Assembly (NCBI RefSeq): GCF_947502995.1
Contig: NZ_CANNBW010000030.1
Location: forward strand, 1 to 49,765
Direction of reading: 5' to 3'
Source of the DNA: an uncultured Tenacibaculum sp.
Lineage (GTDB): Bacteria; Bacteroidota; Bacteroidia; Flavobacteriales; Flavobacteriaceae
Length of the DNA: 49,765 nt
The notes beneath the pieces are model-generated. The model worked only from the letters and a program-made list of their open reading frames with translations, made no database searches and had not been told where the DNA came from. Positions 1-8,708 of the stretch are shown piece by piece. Position 1 is the stretch's first letter; each line of letters opens with the position of its first letter. Made by a program: the position numbers and the translations under genes.

Positions 1-508
1 CTCATTAAAGAGTTACGATATTTAGGGTATCTCACTTAAGAGTTACCATTTTTATTTATATGTGATTTTTTGATTTTAATTCGTGTCCGCGGAAGCAACC
101 ACATTCGTGATTGCTATTTTCCTTGGACAGCAAGCTCATTTTCGAGAGCTATTTTACTGCATATCTCATTAAAGAGTTACGATATTTAGGGTATCTCACT
201 TAAGAGTTACCATTTTTATTTATATGTGATTTTTTGATTTTGATTCGTGTCCGCGGAAGCAACCACATTCGTGATTGCTATTTTCCTTGGACAGCAAGCT
301 CATTTCCGAGAGCTATTTTACTGCATATCTCATTTAAGAGTTACCATTTTATTTATATGTGATTTTTTGATTTTGATTCGTGTCCGCGGAAGCAATCACA
401 TTTGTGATTGCTATTTTCCTTGGACAGCAAGCTCATTTTCGAGAGCTATTTTATTGCATATCTCATTAAAGAGTTACGATGTTTAGGGTATCTCATTCAA
501 GAGTTACC
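1..508. repeat. Tandem hairpin-forming intergenic repeat (3 units plus partial)
   Basis: Units lie at 1-164, 165-328 and 329-461, with a partial fourth at 462-508. The third lacks the first ~30 bases. Each unit begins with one or two boxes of the form CTCAnTnAAGAGTTAC and continues into a long imperfect hairpin: TGTCC...GGACA outside, GGAA/TTCC next, and GCAAyCAC/GTGATTGC inside. A second small hairpin AGCTC...GAGCT follows. The array starts at the window edge, so it probably continues leftwards, and it abuts the stop codon of the last tail-fibre gene. No reading frame in it looks real. It could be a REP/MITE-like element or the multiple terminal repeats of an insertion sequence; the sequence does not decide between these. 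Confidence 0.85.
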
Positions 509-525
509 TAATTTATCAAGTGTTT

Positions 526-2565
526 TTAGGTTCTTTCGAAGCTTATTTTATATTGTTCATGCTTGTCTATAAAAACTCTTAAAGTTTCCGAAAAGGGAGA
601 TAATATAGTTTTTCCTTTATAAGTTAACTGTAATCGGACTTTGATGTAAAAATGAGCTTGTGAACGACTCTTTTTTCTATATAAAGTATTCTGATTTCCG
701 TTTTTCATTCCCATAGCTAATAATCTACTAGATGTAGTAGAAATATCATCTTTAAAGAAATGTTCTAAACCAAAATCTAAAGTAGATTTTCTGCTAGTGA
801 TTGGAATAACAGTATTTCTTCTTCCTGAATCTTCATAATGATAGAATCTTGCCTTTTTGGTAAATAAAAAAGGTTTGTTAGTCTTCTTATCGTAATAAGT
901 TATTTTCTTTTTAGATTTATATCTATATAGTAATATTTTAGGTTCGTAATCTAAAATATTATCAGATCCATTAATTAACTCACAATCTAATAGGTTTACG
1001 TTTCCTGTATATGTTCTTGTTGGAGTATTACTATAACTTTTAGTATAGCTTTTTGATTTATCCCCCCAAGAGAAATTAAATTCAGGAAAAATATTCTGAC
1101 TATCTGAAGAGTCAATTTCTATTGAATTATTGCCTGGATTAATAGTTGCTCCTTTAAAAATAACTTGATCTCCTTCTTTTGAAGCTGAAATAGTATTTAC
1201 ACCATCTGTTATAGTACTAAAGCTATTTAAATTAAGATTAGCAAGTTTCTCTTTTTCTTTATCAGTATAATCATTACTAGATAATTGTTTTCCTACAATT
1301 TTATCAACCTTATTAACTAATTTAGCTTCTACTTCATTAATCTTATTCTTAACAGGAGTGAACTCTGTTGTATCTAGTTTATCTTCTAAATTAGTTTCAA
1401 TTTGGCTGACCTTATCTTTTGTAGGAGTAAACTCGCTAACATTGAGTTTGTCATCTAAATTCGATTTAATTTCATTTACTTGATCTTTAACAGGAGTAAA
1501 TTCTGTAATATTCAATTTGTCATCGAAATTACTTTCAAGCTCTTGAACTTTATCTTCAAGTAATGTGAAATCACCACGATCTACTTTCTCTTCTAGATTA
1601 CCTTCAATTTTTTCAACCTCAGTAGATAAGTTTTCATTGTCGACCTTGTTATTGATATCTTCTTTAATTTGATCTAATTCATTCTGAAGATCAGTGCTAT
1701 CAACTTTATCAGCCAAAGATGTATTGATACTATCAAGTTCATCTTGTAAATTCTCAATACTACTGATAGGATAGGAGGTAGGAATTTCAGGTTGATCTAT
1801 ACTAATAATGTTTTTATCTATATCAATAGTAACTCCATCAAAAACAAGTTCATCTGCTTGACCGTTTGCTATAATTCTATTTTCACCATCGGTTACTGTA
1901 GAAAAAGTACTTATATTGAAATTCGCTAATTTTTCTTTTTCTTCTGTGGTGAAGTTTTCATCTGAAAGTTGTTTTCCTTCTACAATATCAATCTTGTTTT
2001 CTAAATCTTGATTGATTTTACTTAATGATTCTTCAAGTTCTTCTATATAACTAATTGGTTGTGAGTCTGGAGCTACATAATTTTCTAAGTTTGCTAACTT
2101 TTCTTTTTCTTCAAAAGAAAAATTCTCATCTGAAAGTTGTTTTCCATCTACAGTATCAACTTTACTTTCAATAGCTGCTTGTAAACCTTTTACATCTGTA
2201 ATTTCATGAAATTCAGGATGTACATAGTTTTCTAATTCTACTAATTTCTGTTTTAATTCTAAAGTGAAATTTTCGTCAGATAACTGTTTACCAGTTTCTT
2301 TAGTTACTTTAGAGTTTAAAGTTTCAACTAAGCCATCAATAAAATTCTGAGGCATTGTATTTGGCAAAACAAATTTTTCTATTGAAGTGGTGTTTCCGTC
2401 AGAAAAAGTGAAAGAAACATCTCCATTAGTCAAAATTTCATAGCTTGTTATAATATTTCCATCATCTTTATGATGAAAACTATCGATAAGGTTTTCAAAC
2501 TGATTCTCTGTAGGTGTATCTCCAGTTTGAAACCAACTTTTTAATATATCTAAACTTGTCTTCAT
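526..2565 (-). CDS. Tail fibre protein 1 (679 aa)
   Basis: This is the last gene of the tail operon and the longest of three fibre paralogues. The N-terminal ~60 residues (starting MKTSLDILKSWFQTGD) are nearly identical in all three and probably dock onto the baseplate. The middle is a series of repeats of the type GKQLSDENF...EKEKLANLENYV, a trimeric shaft motif common in phage fibres, followed by a coiled-coil stretch rich in KVD/KLN repeats at about residues 290-420. The C-terminal ~180 residues (from about 500) are unlike the other two fibres and are the likely receptor-binding tip. The function as a fibre follows from the repeats and operon position; the receptor is unknown. Confidence 0.8.
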   Translation of the reverse strand: MKTSLDILKSWFQTGDTPTENQFENLIDSFHHKDDGNIITSYEILTNGDVSFTFSDGNTTSIEKFVLPNTMPQNFIDGLVETLNSKVTKETGKQLSDENFTLELKQKLVELENYVHPEFHEITDVKGLQAAIESKVDTVDGKQLSDENFSFEEKEKLANLENYVAPDSQPISYIEELEESLSKINQDLENKIDIVEGKQLSDENFTTEEKEKLANFNISTFSTVTDGENRIIANGQADELVFDGVTIDIDKNIISIDQPEIPTSYPISSIENLQDELDSINTSLADKVDSTDLQNELDQIKEDINNKVDNENLSTEVEKIEGNLEEKVDRGDFTLLEDKVQELESNFDDKLNITEFTPVKDQVNEIKSNLDDKLNVSEFTPTKDKVSQIETNLEDKLDTTEFTPVKNKINEVEAKLVNKVDKIVGKQLSSNDYTDKEKEKLANLNLNSFSTITDGVNTISASKEGDQVIFKGATINPGNNSIEIDSSDSQNIFPEFNFSWGDKSKSYTKSYSNTPTRTYTGNVNLLDCELINGSDNILDYEPKILLYRYKSKKKITYYDKKTNKPFLFTKKARFYHYEDSGRRNTVIPITSRKSTLDFGLEHFFKDDISTTSSRLLAMGMKNGNQNTLYRKKSRSQAHFYIKVRLQLTYKGKTILSPFSETLRVFIDKHEQYKISFERT

Positions 2566-2588
2566 TTTCTTTTATAGGGTCTTAAAAT

Positions 2589-3845
2589 CTAGAACGTCGC
2601 TGGAGGAGCGGTTTCTGAGACTACAGGTACATCTTTCTTTATGTTCATAGTGAAATATTCTATTCTTAGGGTAAGTGATCCTTTTAAAGTGTCAATTACC
2701 TTATTAGGTTCACCAATAAGATTAATACCTTGAGTGAAATCTGGTTTATATTCTTTTAAATTTGTGTATCGGATGTATATATTGTTGTTTTCTACGTATG
2801 GAGCGTTTACAGTATATTCACCAAGATTAGCTAATTGAATATTGTGGAAAGTATCCAAATAAGGTTTGTCTTGAGTTAAATCTGTAAAACCTAATTTTAA
2901 AAAATATCCATATTCTGTAAAAGGATCAGTATATCCAGATATCGTTATTTTGGTAGGGATAATGATACTGTTCGCTACAGAATTTTCAATAAGAGGCAGC
3001 GTTACTATTTCTTTATCATCTGTGGTGTTGAAAAATTCTAGGTTGATTTCTTCTTCGTATACAGAGTTGTGACCTTCTATAATAACAACATTCTTTTCAG
3101 TATCTATTTTCGCACCTTTTAATACTAATTCATCAGCTTGACCGTTTGCTATAATTCTATTTTCTCCGTCTGAAATACTAGAGAAAGTAGTAATATTGAA
3201 ATTCGCTAACTTTTCTTTTTCTTCAGTTGTAAAGTTTTCATCAGAAAGTTGTTTTCCTTCTATTAAATCAACTTTGTTTTCTATGTCTTGGTTGATTTTT
3301 GTTATGGTTTCTTCAAGTTCTTCGATATAACTAATCGGTTTCGAATCTGGAGCAACATAATTCTCTAAACCAGCAAGCTTTTCTTTTTCTTCAGTAGAAA
3401 AGTTTTCATCAGAAAGTTGTTTTCCAACAATACGATCTACTTTATTTTCAATAGCTTCTTGTAAACCTTCAACCTCTGTAATTTGATGGAATTCAGGATG
3501 AATGTAATTCTGTAGTTCAGTAAGTTTTTGTTTTAATTCTAAACTAAAGTTTTCATCAGATAACTGTTTTCCTGTTTCTTTATTAACTTTTGAATTTAAC
3601 GTTTCTACTAAACCATCAATAAAGTTTTGAGGCATAGTATTCGGTAACACAAACTTTTCTATTAAAGCTTTATTTCCATCGGAAAAAGTGAAAGAAACAT
3701 TTCCGTTATCTTGTATTTGATACTGAGTAATAATATTTCCATCATCTTTATGATGAAAACTATCAATTAAGTTTTCAAATTGATTTTCTGTTGGTTTATC
3801 GCCAGTTTGAAACCAGGTTTTTAATATATCGATACTTGTTTTCAT
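2589..3845 (-). CDS. Tail fibre protein 2 (418 aa)
   Basis: This is the second fibre paralogue, 23 bases upstream of fibre 1 in the same operon. It shares the docking N-terminus (MKTSIDILKTWFQTGD) and three or four GKQLSDENF shaft repeats with its neighbours, but it lacks the long coiled-coil extension. A short, unrelated C-terminal domain of ~150 residues (from about 265) forms the tip. Nucleotide identity with the other two genes is visibly high over the first ~700 bases, enough for homologous exchange between copies. No chaperone gene for the tip is seen. Confidence 0.8.
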   Translation of the reverse strand: MKTSIDILKTWFQTGDKPTENQFENLIDSFHHKDDGNIITQYQIQDNGNVSFTFSDGNKALIEKFVLPNTMPQNFIDGLVETLNSKVNKETGKQLSDENFSLELKQKLTELQNYIHPEFHQITEVEGLQEAIENKVDRIVGKQLSDENFSTEEKEKLAGLENYVAPDSKPISYIEELEETITKINQDIENKVDLIEGKQLSDENFTTEEKEKLANFNITTFSSISDGENRIIANGQADELVLKGAKIDTEKNVVIIEGHNSVYEEEINLEFFNTTDDKEIVTLPLIENSVANSIIIPTKITISGYTDPFTEYGYFLKLGFTDLTQDKPYLDTFHNIQLANLGEYTVNAPYVENNNIYIRYTNLKEYKPDFTQGINLIGEPNKVIDTLKGSLTLRIEYFTMNIKKDVPVVSETAPPATF

Positions 3846-3865
3846 TTTTTTTTAGTTTAAAAAAA

Positions 3866-5596
3866 TTAATAAACCATCACTACTGATGCTTGTGTCCATA
3901 TTCTAAATGGAGAGTTTGTAAAGTTTAATAGCAATTTGTTATTATCTATTTTATTAGGTGTTTCTGATAACGGATAATCAAAATATGTTCTTGGGTATGT
4001 TTCTGTTTTTGAGTATGCTGTTTGTAATGGTTTAGCACAATCGATTTCAATATTTTGGGTTATAAATCGAACTCCATTAGCATTGTGAGTTACTATATCC
4101 GTTGTTAAAACAATATCATTTAAGTAAACTAATTTAGATGGTTCAAAATTTATAACAGATATGTTGAATAGCGGATAAGCGAAATTCAAATTTCTAATTA
4201 GACCAAGTTCAACAGAGAAATTGAAACTCTTTTGAGTTATTTCAACATTATCTGGAATATAACATCTTAGAGTTGAGTTTAATTTAATAGTATTGAAATC
4301 TCTAAGTAATTCATATGCGATAAAAGATTGATCTAGTAGGTCAATTTTTCCTGCTTGAAGTTCCTCAGGATCATAGAAAACAGATTTCGAGTCTTTGTAT
4401 ATTTTAATACTTTGATTTCCTAATTCTGCCAATTTCTGTTTTTCAGCGGTTGTGAAATCATTTGTAGAAAGCTGTTTTCCTGTTACTTTATCTACTTTGT
4501 TGCTTAAATCAGATTTAATTTCTACCAATTTATCATCAACTTGACTTTCGTCTAACTTGTTGTCTATTTCAAGTTTGATTTGATCGAGTTCGTCATGAAA
4601 TTCAGTTCCGCTTATTCTTTCACTGATCTGATTTTCTAGATTTTGAACAATTGGTTCTAAACCACCTTCATCTATTTTTGTGTCTAGATCATTATTAATA
4701 GTTGTTAATTCAGCTTGTAAATCTTCATTACTTACTTTCTCATCAATAGATTGTGTAATACTGGTTAATTCCTCTTCAAGATTTTCTATACTGCTAATAG
4801 GGAATGAAGTAGGGATTTCTGGTTGATCTATAACTACTATATTTTTATCAACATCAATAGTAGCTCCATCAAAAACTAATTGATCTGCCTGTCCGTTAGC
4901 ACTAATTATATTTGTTCCGTCTGAAACTGTTGCAAATGTGCTAATGTTGAAGTTTGCTAACTTCTCTTTTTCTTCACTAGTGAAGTTTTCATCAGATAAT
5001 TGTTTACCCTCAACAATATCAATTTTGTTATTTAAGTCTTGATTGATTTTTGTTAGAGATTCTTCAAGTTCTTCTATATAGCTAATTGGTTGTGATTCTG
5101 GAGCAACATAGTTTTTTAAATCAGATAACTTTTCTTTTTCTTCAGTCGAAAAGTTTTCGTCAGATAATTGTTTTCCTTCAATAATGTCAACCTTGTTTTC
5201 TATAGCTTCTTGTAATCCTTCTACTTCAGTTATTTTATGAAATTCTGGATGAACATAGTTTTCTAAATTCTCTAGTTTTTGTTTTAATTCTAAAGAGAAG
5301 TTTTCATCAGATAATTGTTTTCCAGTTACTTTATTTACTTTAGAATTTAAAGTCTCTACCAATCCATCAATAAAATTTTGAGGCATGGTATTCGGTAATA
5401 CAAATTTTTCAATTAAAGCAGTTTTCCCGTCAGATAAAGTGAAGGATACATCACCGTTATCAAAAATTTGATAGCTAGTTATAATGTTTCCTTCATCTTT
5501 GTGATGAAAGCTATCAATTAAGTTTTCAAATTGATTTTCTGTAGGTTTATCTCCAGTTTGAAACCAAGTTTTTAAAATATCTATACTAGTCTTCAT
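3866..5596 (-). CDS. Tail fibre protein 3 (576 aa)
   Basis: This is the first of the three fibres in transcription order, 25 bases after the LysM gene. The N-terminal docking region and GKQLSDENF shaft repeats match fibres 1 and 2. A coiled-coil segment at about 280-370 resembles that of fibre 1, and a last GKQLSTNDF repeat sits near residue 375. The ~190-residue C-terminus is unique and is the probable receptor-binding domain. The three genes look like duplications with replaced tips, giving one particle type several possible targets. Confidence 0.8.
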   Translation of the reverse strand: MKTSIDILKTWFQTGDKPTENQFENLIDSFHHKDEGNIITSYQIFDNGDVSFTLSDGKTALIEKFVLPNTMPQNFIDGLVETLNSKVNKVTGKQLSDENFSLELKQKLENLENYVHPEFHKITEVEGLQEAIENKVDIIEGKQLSDENFSTEEKEKLSDLKNYVAPESQPISYIEELEESLTKINQDLNNKIDIVEGKQLSDENFTSEEKEKLANFNISTFATVSDGTNIISANGQADQLVFDGATIDVDKNIVVIDQPEIPTSFPISSIENLEEELTSITQSIDEKVSNEDLQAELTTINNDLDTKIDEGGLEPIVQNLENQISERISGTEFHDELDQIKLEIDNKLDESQVDDKLVEIKSDLSNKVDKVTGKQLSTNDFTTAEKQKLAELGNQSIKIYKDSKSVFYDPEELQAGKIDLLDQSFIAYELLRDFNTIKLNSTLRCYIPDNVEITQKSFNFSVELGLIRNLNFAYPLFNISVINFEPSKLVYLNDIVLTTDIVTHNANGVRFITQNIEIDCAKPLQTAYSKTETYPRTYFDYPLSETPNKIDNNKLLLNFTNSPFRIWTQASVVMVY

Positions 5597-5621
5597 TTGT
5601 TGTTCTTATTTGGTAGTGTTT

Positions 5622-6005
5622 TTATCTTGCTTTTGCAGAAGGAAATCCATCTGAAATAGAAATATCTACATCATCAAGGTTAATAGCATTAATTGCGTTT
5701 TTCTCCACTCTAAAGCTTGAGCCAATAATCCAGTATCCAATTCCTTGAAGGCCTTGAGTAATTCCTTCATCGCTTTTAGTTAATCCAGAAGCAGGAGAAA
5801 GATTTTGTTGGTTGTAATAATTTTTTATTGTTGTATCTACGACAACATCATCTGGGATAGTTAAAACACTTCCTACAGTTAAATTATCAGTAGTTGATAG
5901 TCCGTTTTCTTGAGCAATAGCTAAAGCATTTGTAGCTATACCTGTAGTTTGAATAGCAATATCGAATAAAGACTGGTTATTGCTAACTGTTACTGTATTT
6001 ATCAT
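5622..6005 (-). CDS. LysM-domain tail protein (127 aa)
   Basis: The N-terminal ~50 residues match the LysM fold: VSNNQSLFDIAIQTTG, then ALAIAQENGLS and a closing GSVLTIPD. LysM-containing small tail proteins (gpX of P2 is the classic case) sit in the baseplate or near the hub of contractile tails. The C-terminal half has no recognised domain. It lies between the DUF1353-like gene and the fibres in the same operon. It has no signal peptide, which fits a particle component rather than a host cell-wall protein. Confidence 0.65.
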   Translation of the reverse strand: MINTVTVSNNQSLFDIAIQTTGIATNALAIAQENGLSTTDNLTVGSVLTIPDDVVVDTTIKNYYNQQNLSPASGLTKSDEGITQGLQGIGYWIIGSSFRVEKNAINAINLDDVDISISDGFPSAKAR

Positions 6006-6115
6006 AATTCTGTTGAGTTAGATAAAATAGTTACCCTGGCCAAGTAGTTTTAGCTGGTAATATTTTTGTTATATTTTGTTTGACTAGACGTGGTGTTAAG
6101 GAGGTGTAGTTGAGG

Positions 6116-6532
6116 TTAAACTAATCCTTTCTTAATATAGTATCGAATAGAAAAGTGTTTTAAAAACTGATATTTGATAAAATTTAAAAACCAAGTACTT
6201 GGGTTACTAGCAGTGTTCCATTTATGAAATTCTTCGTTTGAAAACTGTAAAGCTTCGTAAATATTTCCAAAATATTCTATTTCACTAATTTGTTCAGTCC
6301 ATAATCTGTCGTAAATTAATGTTGCAATAGAAATTTTTTGAGTTGACAAAGAAAGCTTTTTAATCCATTTAGGTGTATTAGATGATTGTATTACATGACC
6401 TTCTGGTATAGAAAGCTTTCTTCCGTCTGAGAGTGTTACTTCTATGGTTTTTGTTATTATAAAATCATTTTTAATAGCATGTAATTTTGATGCCGGAATG
6501 AACGATGGAAGTTCGAGGTAATTTAATTTCAT
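6116..6532 (-). CDS. DUF1353-like phage protein (138 aa)
   Basis: The middle of the protein (KLSIPEGHVIQSSNTPKWIK, then ATLIYDRLW and a basic C-terminus) follows the pattern of DUF1353 proteins, which are small phage-encoded proteins with an IPAG..T...IPR segment followed by an alpha-helical ALIHDYLY-type segment. Their function is not established; they often lie near lysis or tail genes. Similarity is by eye and partial. A conserved-looking but ATG-less reading frame (6031-6120) lies immediately downstream in the +1 frame, so the C-terminus could be longer in relatives. Confidence 0.4.
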   Translation of the reverse strand: MKLNYLELPSFIPASKLHAIKNDFIITKTIEVTLSDGRKLSIPEGHVIQSSNTPKWIKKLSLSTQKISIATLIYDRLWTEQISEIEYFGNIYEALQFSNEEFHKWNTASNPSTWFLNFIKYQFLKHFSIRYYIKKGLV

Positions 6533-6651
6533 TTTTAATTTTTTTGGTTGATTCTCAATATAGCTTTGAAAAATAATTTTCGAATTTTAAATAATTGCTA
6601 ATACTGTGCTTTTTAACGATTGATTACCTTAAACTTTTGTTAATTCTGTAA

Positions 6652-6969
6652 TTATTGTGTTATTTTATGATCGTTTTTATAACTTTCGAACTCATCTTTT
6701 AAGTCTCGATACTTACTTTTCCATAAATCTAAGTTGGTTCTTAATTGTTTTATTTCTGTTTCTAATTCGTTGAATTTTTCGTCATATCTCTTTTTCAAAT
6801 CATCCAATGCTTCTTGATATAAATCCACTACTTGTTGTTGGTTTTGGGTTTCTTCTTTAATAAGCTCTTGTCTTCTTTTTTTTCTTTCTGTCCAAGCTGT
6901 TAATATTCCACCAGCTCCGAATAGATATCCTATGATGACATCTATATGATTTACTAAAAACTCTTTCAT
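6652..6969 (-). CDS. Small membrane-anchored coiled-coil protein (105 aa)
   Basis: One N-terminal membrane segment (about residues 9-26, IDVIIGYLFGAGGILTAW) is followed by a basic stretch TERKKRRQE and then a long heptad-rich coiled coil to the C-terminus. The positive charges just after the membrane segment suggest that the coiled coil stays in the cytoplasm, which argues against a classical inner-membrane spanin. It overlaps no neighbour and is one base from the next gene. Similar small proteins occur in phage late operons as holin or spanin candidates. No function is assigned. Confidence 0.6.
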   Translation of the reverse strand: MKEFLVNHIDVIIGYLFGAGGILTAWTERKKRRQELIKEETQNQQQVVDLYQEALDDLKKRYDEKFNELETEIKQLRTNLDLWKSKYRDLKDEFESYKNDHKITQ

Positions 6970-6970
6970 T

Positions 6971-7156
6971 TTATGTTATCGTTAAGCTTAATGGTGCACC
7001 TTGATTACCAACTCCAATTATGGTCATTGTTTTTACATACGTATCTATGGCATTGGCTAAGTCTGCCGCAACTTGCTCATAGTTATTTTCGGTATTGTTA
7101 GATGGAGCTAAAATACTTTTGATTTGAGCTTCCAAAGCAACTTTGTTTAATGGCAT
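6971..7156 (-). CDS. Hypothetical small tail-operon protein (61 aa)
   Basis: This is a 61-residue soluble protein tightly packed between the spike gene (2 bases) and the coiled-coil gene (1 base). The spacing shows it is a real member of the operon. It has a helical N-terminus (ALEAQIKSILAPS) and a hydrophobic C-terminus ending GAPLSLTIT. No motif of PAAR or another known spike tip is present. Its position beside the spike makes a minor baseplate or chaperone role possible, without direct support. Confidence 0.55.
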   Translation of the reverse strand: MPLNKVALEAQIKSILAPSNNTENNYEQVAADLANAIDTYVKTMTIIGVGNQGAPLSLTIT

Positions 7157-7158
7157 AA

Positions 7159-7683
7159 TTAAGGTTTTAAAATTTTATCTAATTCTGTATTCAAGGTATC
7201 GGTAACAGCAGTTTTAATTTGTGTTATCGCAGCAACATTTGGAGTAACTCCAATAGAAACAACAATTTTGTTTACTTCATCACAAAGACTTCCTATTTGA
7301 TTTTGAATTTCATTGATAATATCTTTTAGTCTAACATCACCTTTTTCAAAGATGTATCCATCTTTATCGATATGAAAATGTGTGTCTTCTATAGTTCCTT
7401 CAATACTTTCAACTTCACTTATGGCGCTAACGAAAAGTGTATTGTCGTCGTCTCCAATTCTGCTAACTAAAACAGAGGTTTCTTCTTTAGGAAACTGTAC
7501 AACTTTGTTAGTATCATCTATAACGCTAGTTAATCGCACATCATCAAAATCAAAACCATCAGTATCTATAATTTCAATAGTTTTCTTTTCTTTATCTACT
7601 TTAGTTACAGTAGCTATAAAAGTTTGAGGTTCTTTATGAGTTAAATGCCTAAAAGCATTTTGTAAATCTTTATCTTTTCCCAT
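7159..7683 (-). CDS. Baseplate spike protein, gpV/gp45-like (174 aa)
   Basis: Residues ~18-90 look like the OB-fold of contractile-tail spikes: short alternating strands such as TFIATVTKVDKEKKTIEIID and a following segment VRLTSVIDDTNKVVQFPKEE. The C-terminal half is helical (LKDIINEIQNQIGSLCDEVNK) in place of a long beta-helix. It lies directly after the hub gene, the standard order in P2- and Mu-type tails. It would form the central membrane-piercing tip. The length is normal for Bacteroidota members of this family. Confidence 0.65.
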   Translation of the reverse strand: MGKDKDLQNAFRHLTHKEPQTFIATVTKVDKEKKTIEIIDTDGFDFDDVRLTSVIDDTNKVVQFPKEETSVLVSRIGDDDNTLFVSAISEVESIEGTIEDTHFHIDKDGYIFEKGDVRLKDIINEIQNQIGSLCDEVNKIVVSIGVTPNVAAITQIKTAVTDTLNTELDKILKP

Positions 7684-7694
7684 GTGCTTTAGTT

Positions 7695-8702
7695 TTAAAT
7701 TATAGCTCCTAATTCTACTTTTCTTCTAGCTCCACTTTGCCCGAAGTGAGTGGTTACTTTTGGAACAAAATAAGTTCCGTTTCTTGAAGGATATTTTTCA
7801 TCGATAATTTCAACTTTCATACCTCTAGTTGTATGAGGAACTAAGAATCCGGTTAAGTTTCCTCTATAACCACTATATTTAATGTTCTCTAATTCAGATT
7901 CTCCAATTTCTTTAAGTTTTTCTTCATCAGAAATGTTGTAATAATGTAATGTTCGTTGTTCTCCTTCTTCTTTATCACCTACAATAACTTCTACTTTAGT
8001 GTTGTCTTTTTTTACTCCAATGACCTTAACGTATAGATTAACATCTTCTTCTTTGGTGTATTTTAAGTTGTGTTTTACTACATTGGTTTGTAAATTGTAT
8101 GTAGAAGATTCGTTAATATTTGTTGTTAATCTTAGTCCGCCATAAAGCTCATCTTTATCGTTAATAAAAACTCTTAAATTATAATCATCTACAATTTTCT
8201 TTAAAGCTTGAGCTCCATTTTTATCTTTTAATGGAAGATTGTCAAAGTTTATATCTGCTATATTGCTAGCTAACTTTACAGGAGTTGCATTTTCTGGTAA
8301 TTTTTTATTAGTCTCAGAAATGATATGAGTTAAAACCTCCTTTAATGTTGTTTCTTTAAAGTTTTTATTGATTCGAGTTTTTCTAACATGATATAAAACA
8401 TCTTCACATTCTATAGTTACCATGTGGTTTCTTGGTTCGATATGAGTTACATAACCTGTAAATTCTTTCTTTTCAAAAACATCTTTATAAGAAAGGGTGA
8501 TTTCTACTGGCATACCAGCTTTTAATTCTTCTTCAAGCTGTTTTCTTTCTTCTCCGTTAGTGTTAGATAAAAAGACTGCGCTTGCTGGCATTTTAATCAT
8601 AGCAGTATCTGAAAGTAAATCTACAGATTTCACAATCTTAATATCGTTAACACGCTTAAAAGTATATTCTCCTATATTTATTGTACAGTCTAAAACAAAC
8701 AT
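7695..8702 (-). CDS. Baseplate hub, late control D / Mu gpP-like (335 aa)
   Basis: The size, operon place and sequence pattern fit the hub protein of contractile tails (P2 gpD, Mu gpP, T4 gp27-like). There is an N-terminal beta domain with VNDIKIVKSVDLLSDTAMIK, a middle NINFDNLPLKDKNGAQALKK segment typical of the hub's second domain, and a C-terminal beta barrel ending GQSGARRKVELGAII. It would trimerise and connect the tube to the spike encoded next. The identification rests on family pattern and order. Confidence 0.7.
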   Translation of the reverse strand: MFVLDCTINIGEYTFKRVNDIKIVKSVDLLSDTAMIKMPASAVFLSNTNGEERKQLEEELKAGMPVEITLSYKDVFEKKEFTGYVTHIEPRNHMVTIECEDVLYHVRKTRINKNFKETTLKEVLTHIISETNKKLPENATPVKLASNIADINFDNLPLKDKNGAQALKKIVDDYNLRVFINDKDELYGGLRLTTNINESSTYNLQTNVVKHNLKYTKEEDVNLYVKVIGVKKDNTKVEVIVGDKEEGEQRTLHYYNISDEEKLKEIGESELENIKYSGYRGNLTGFLVPHTTRGMKVEIIDEKYPSRNGTYFVPKVTTHFGQSGARRKVELGAII

Positions 8703-8708
8703 CTTTTT

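Noticed and set aside
247..486. 79-codon open frame in the left repeat array
   Set aside because: It is produced by translating the repeat twice, has no homologous look, and crosses hairpin stems; the array itself explains it.
1..508. CRISPR array
   Set aside because: Units are 133-164 bases, adjacent, without unique spacers, and no cas genes are nearby.
526..5596. Diversity-generating retroelement acting on the fibres
   Set aside because: No reverse transcriptase and no template/variable repeat pair with A-specific changes; fibre similarity is in the stalk, not the tip.
6090..6110. Perfect Shine-Dalgarno AAGGAGGTG on the plus strand
   Set aside because: No plus-strand frame follows it, Bacteroidota rarely use this signal, and it is antisense to the tail operon.
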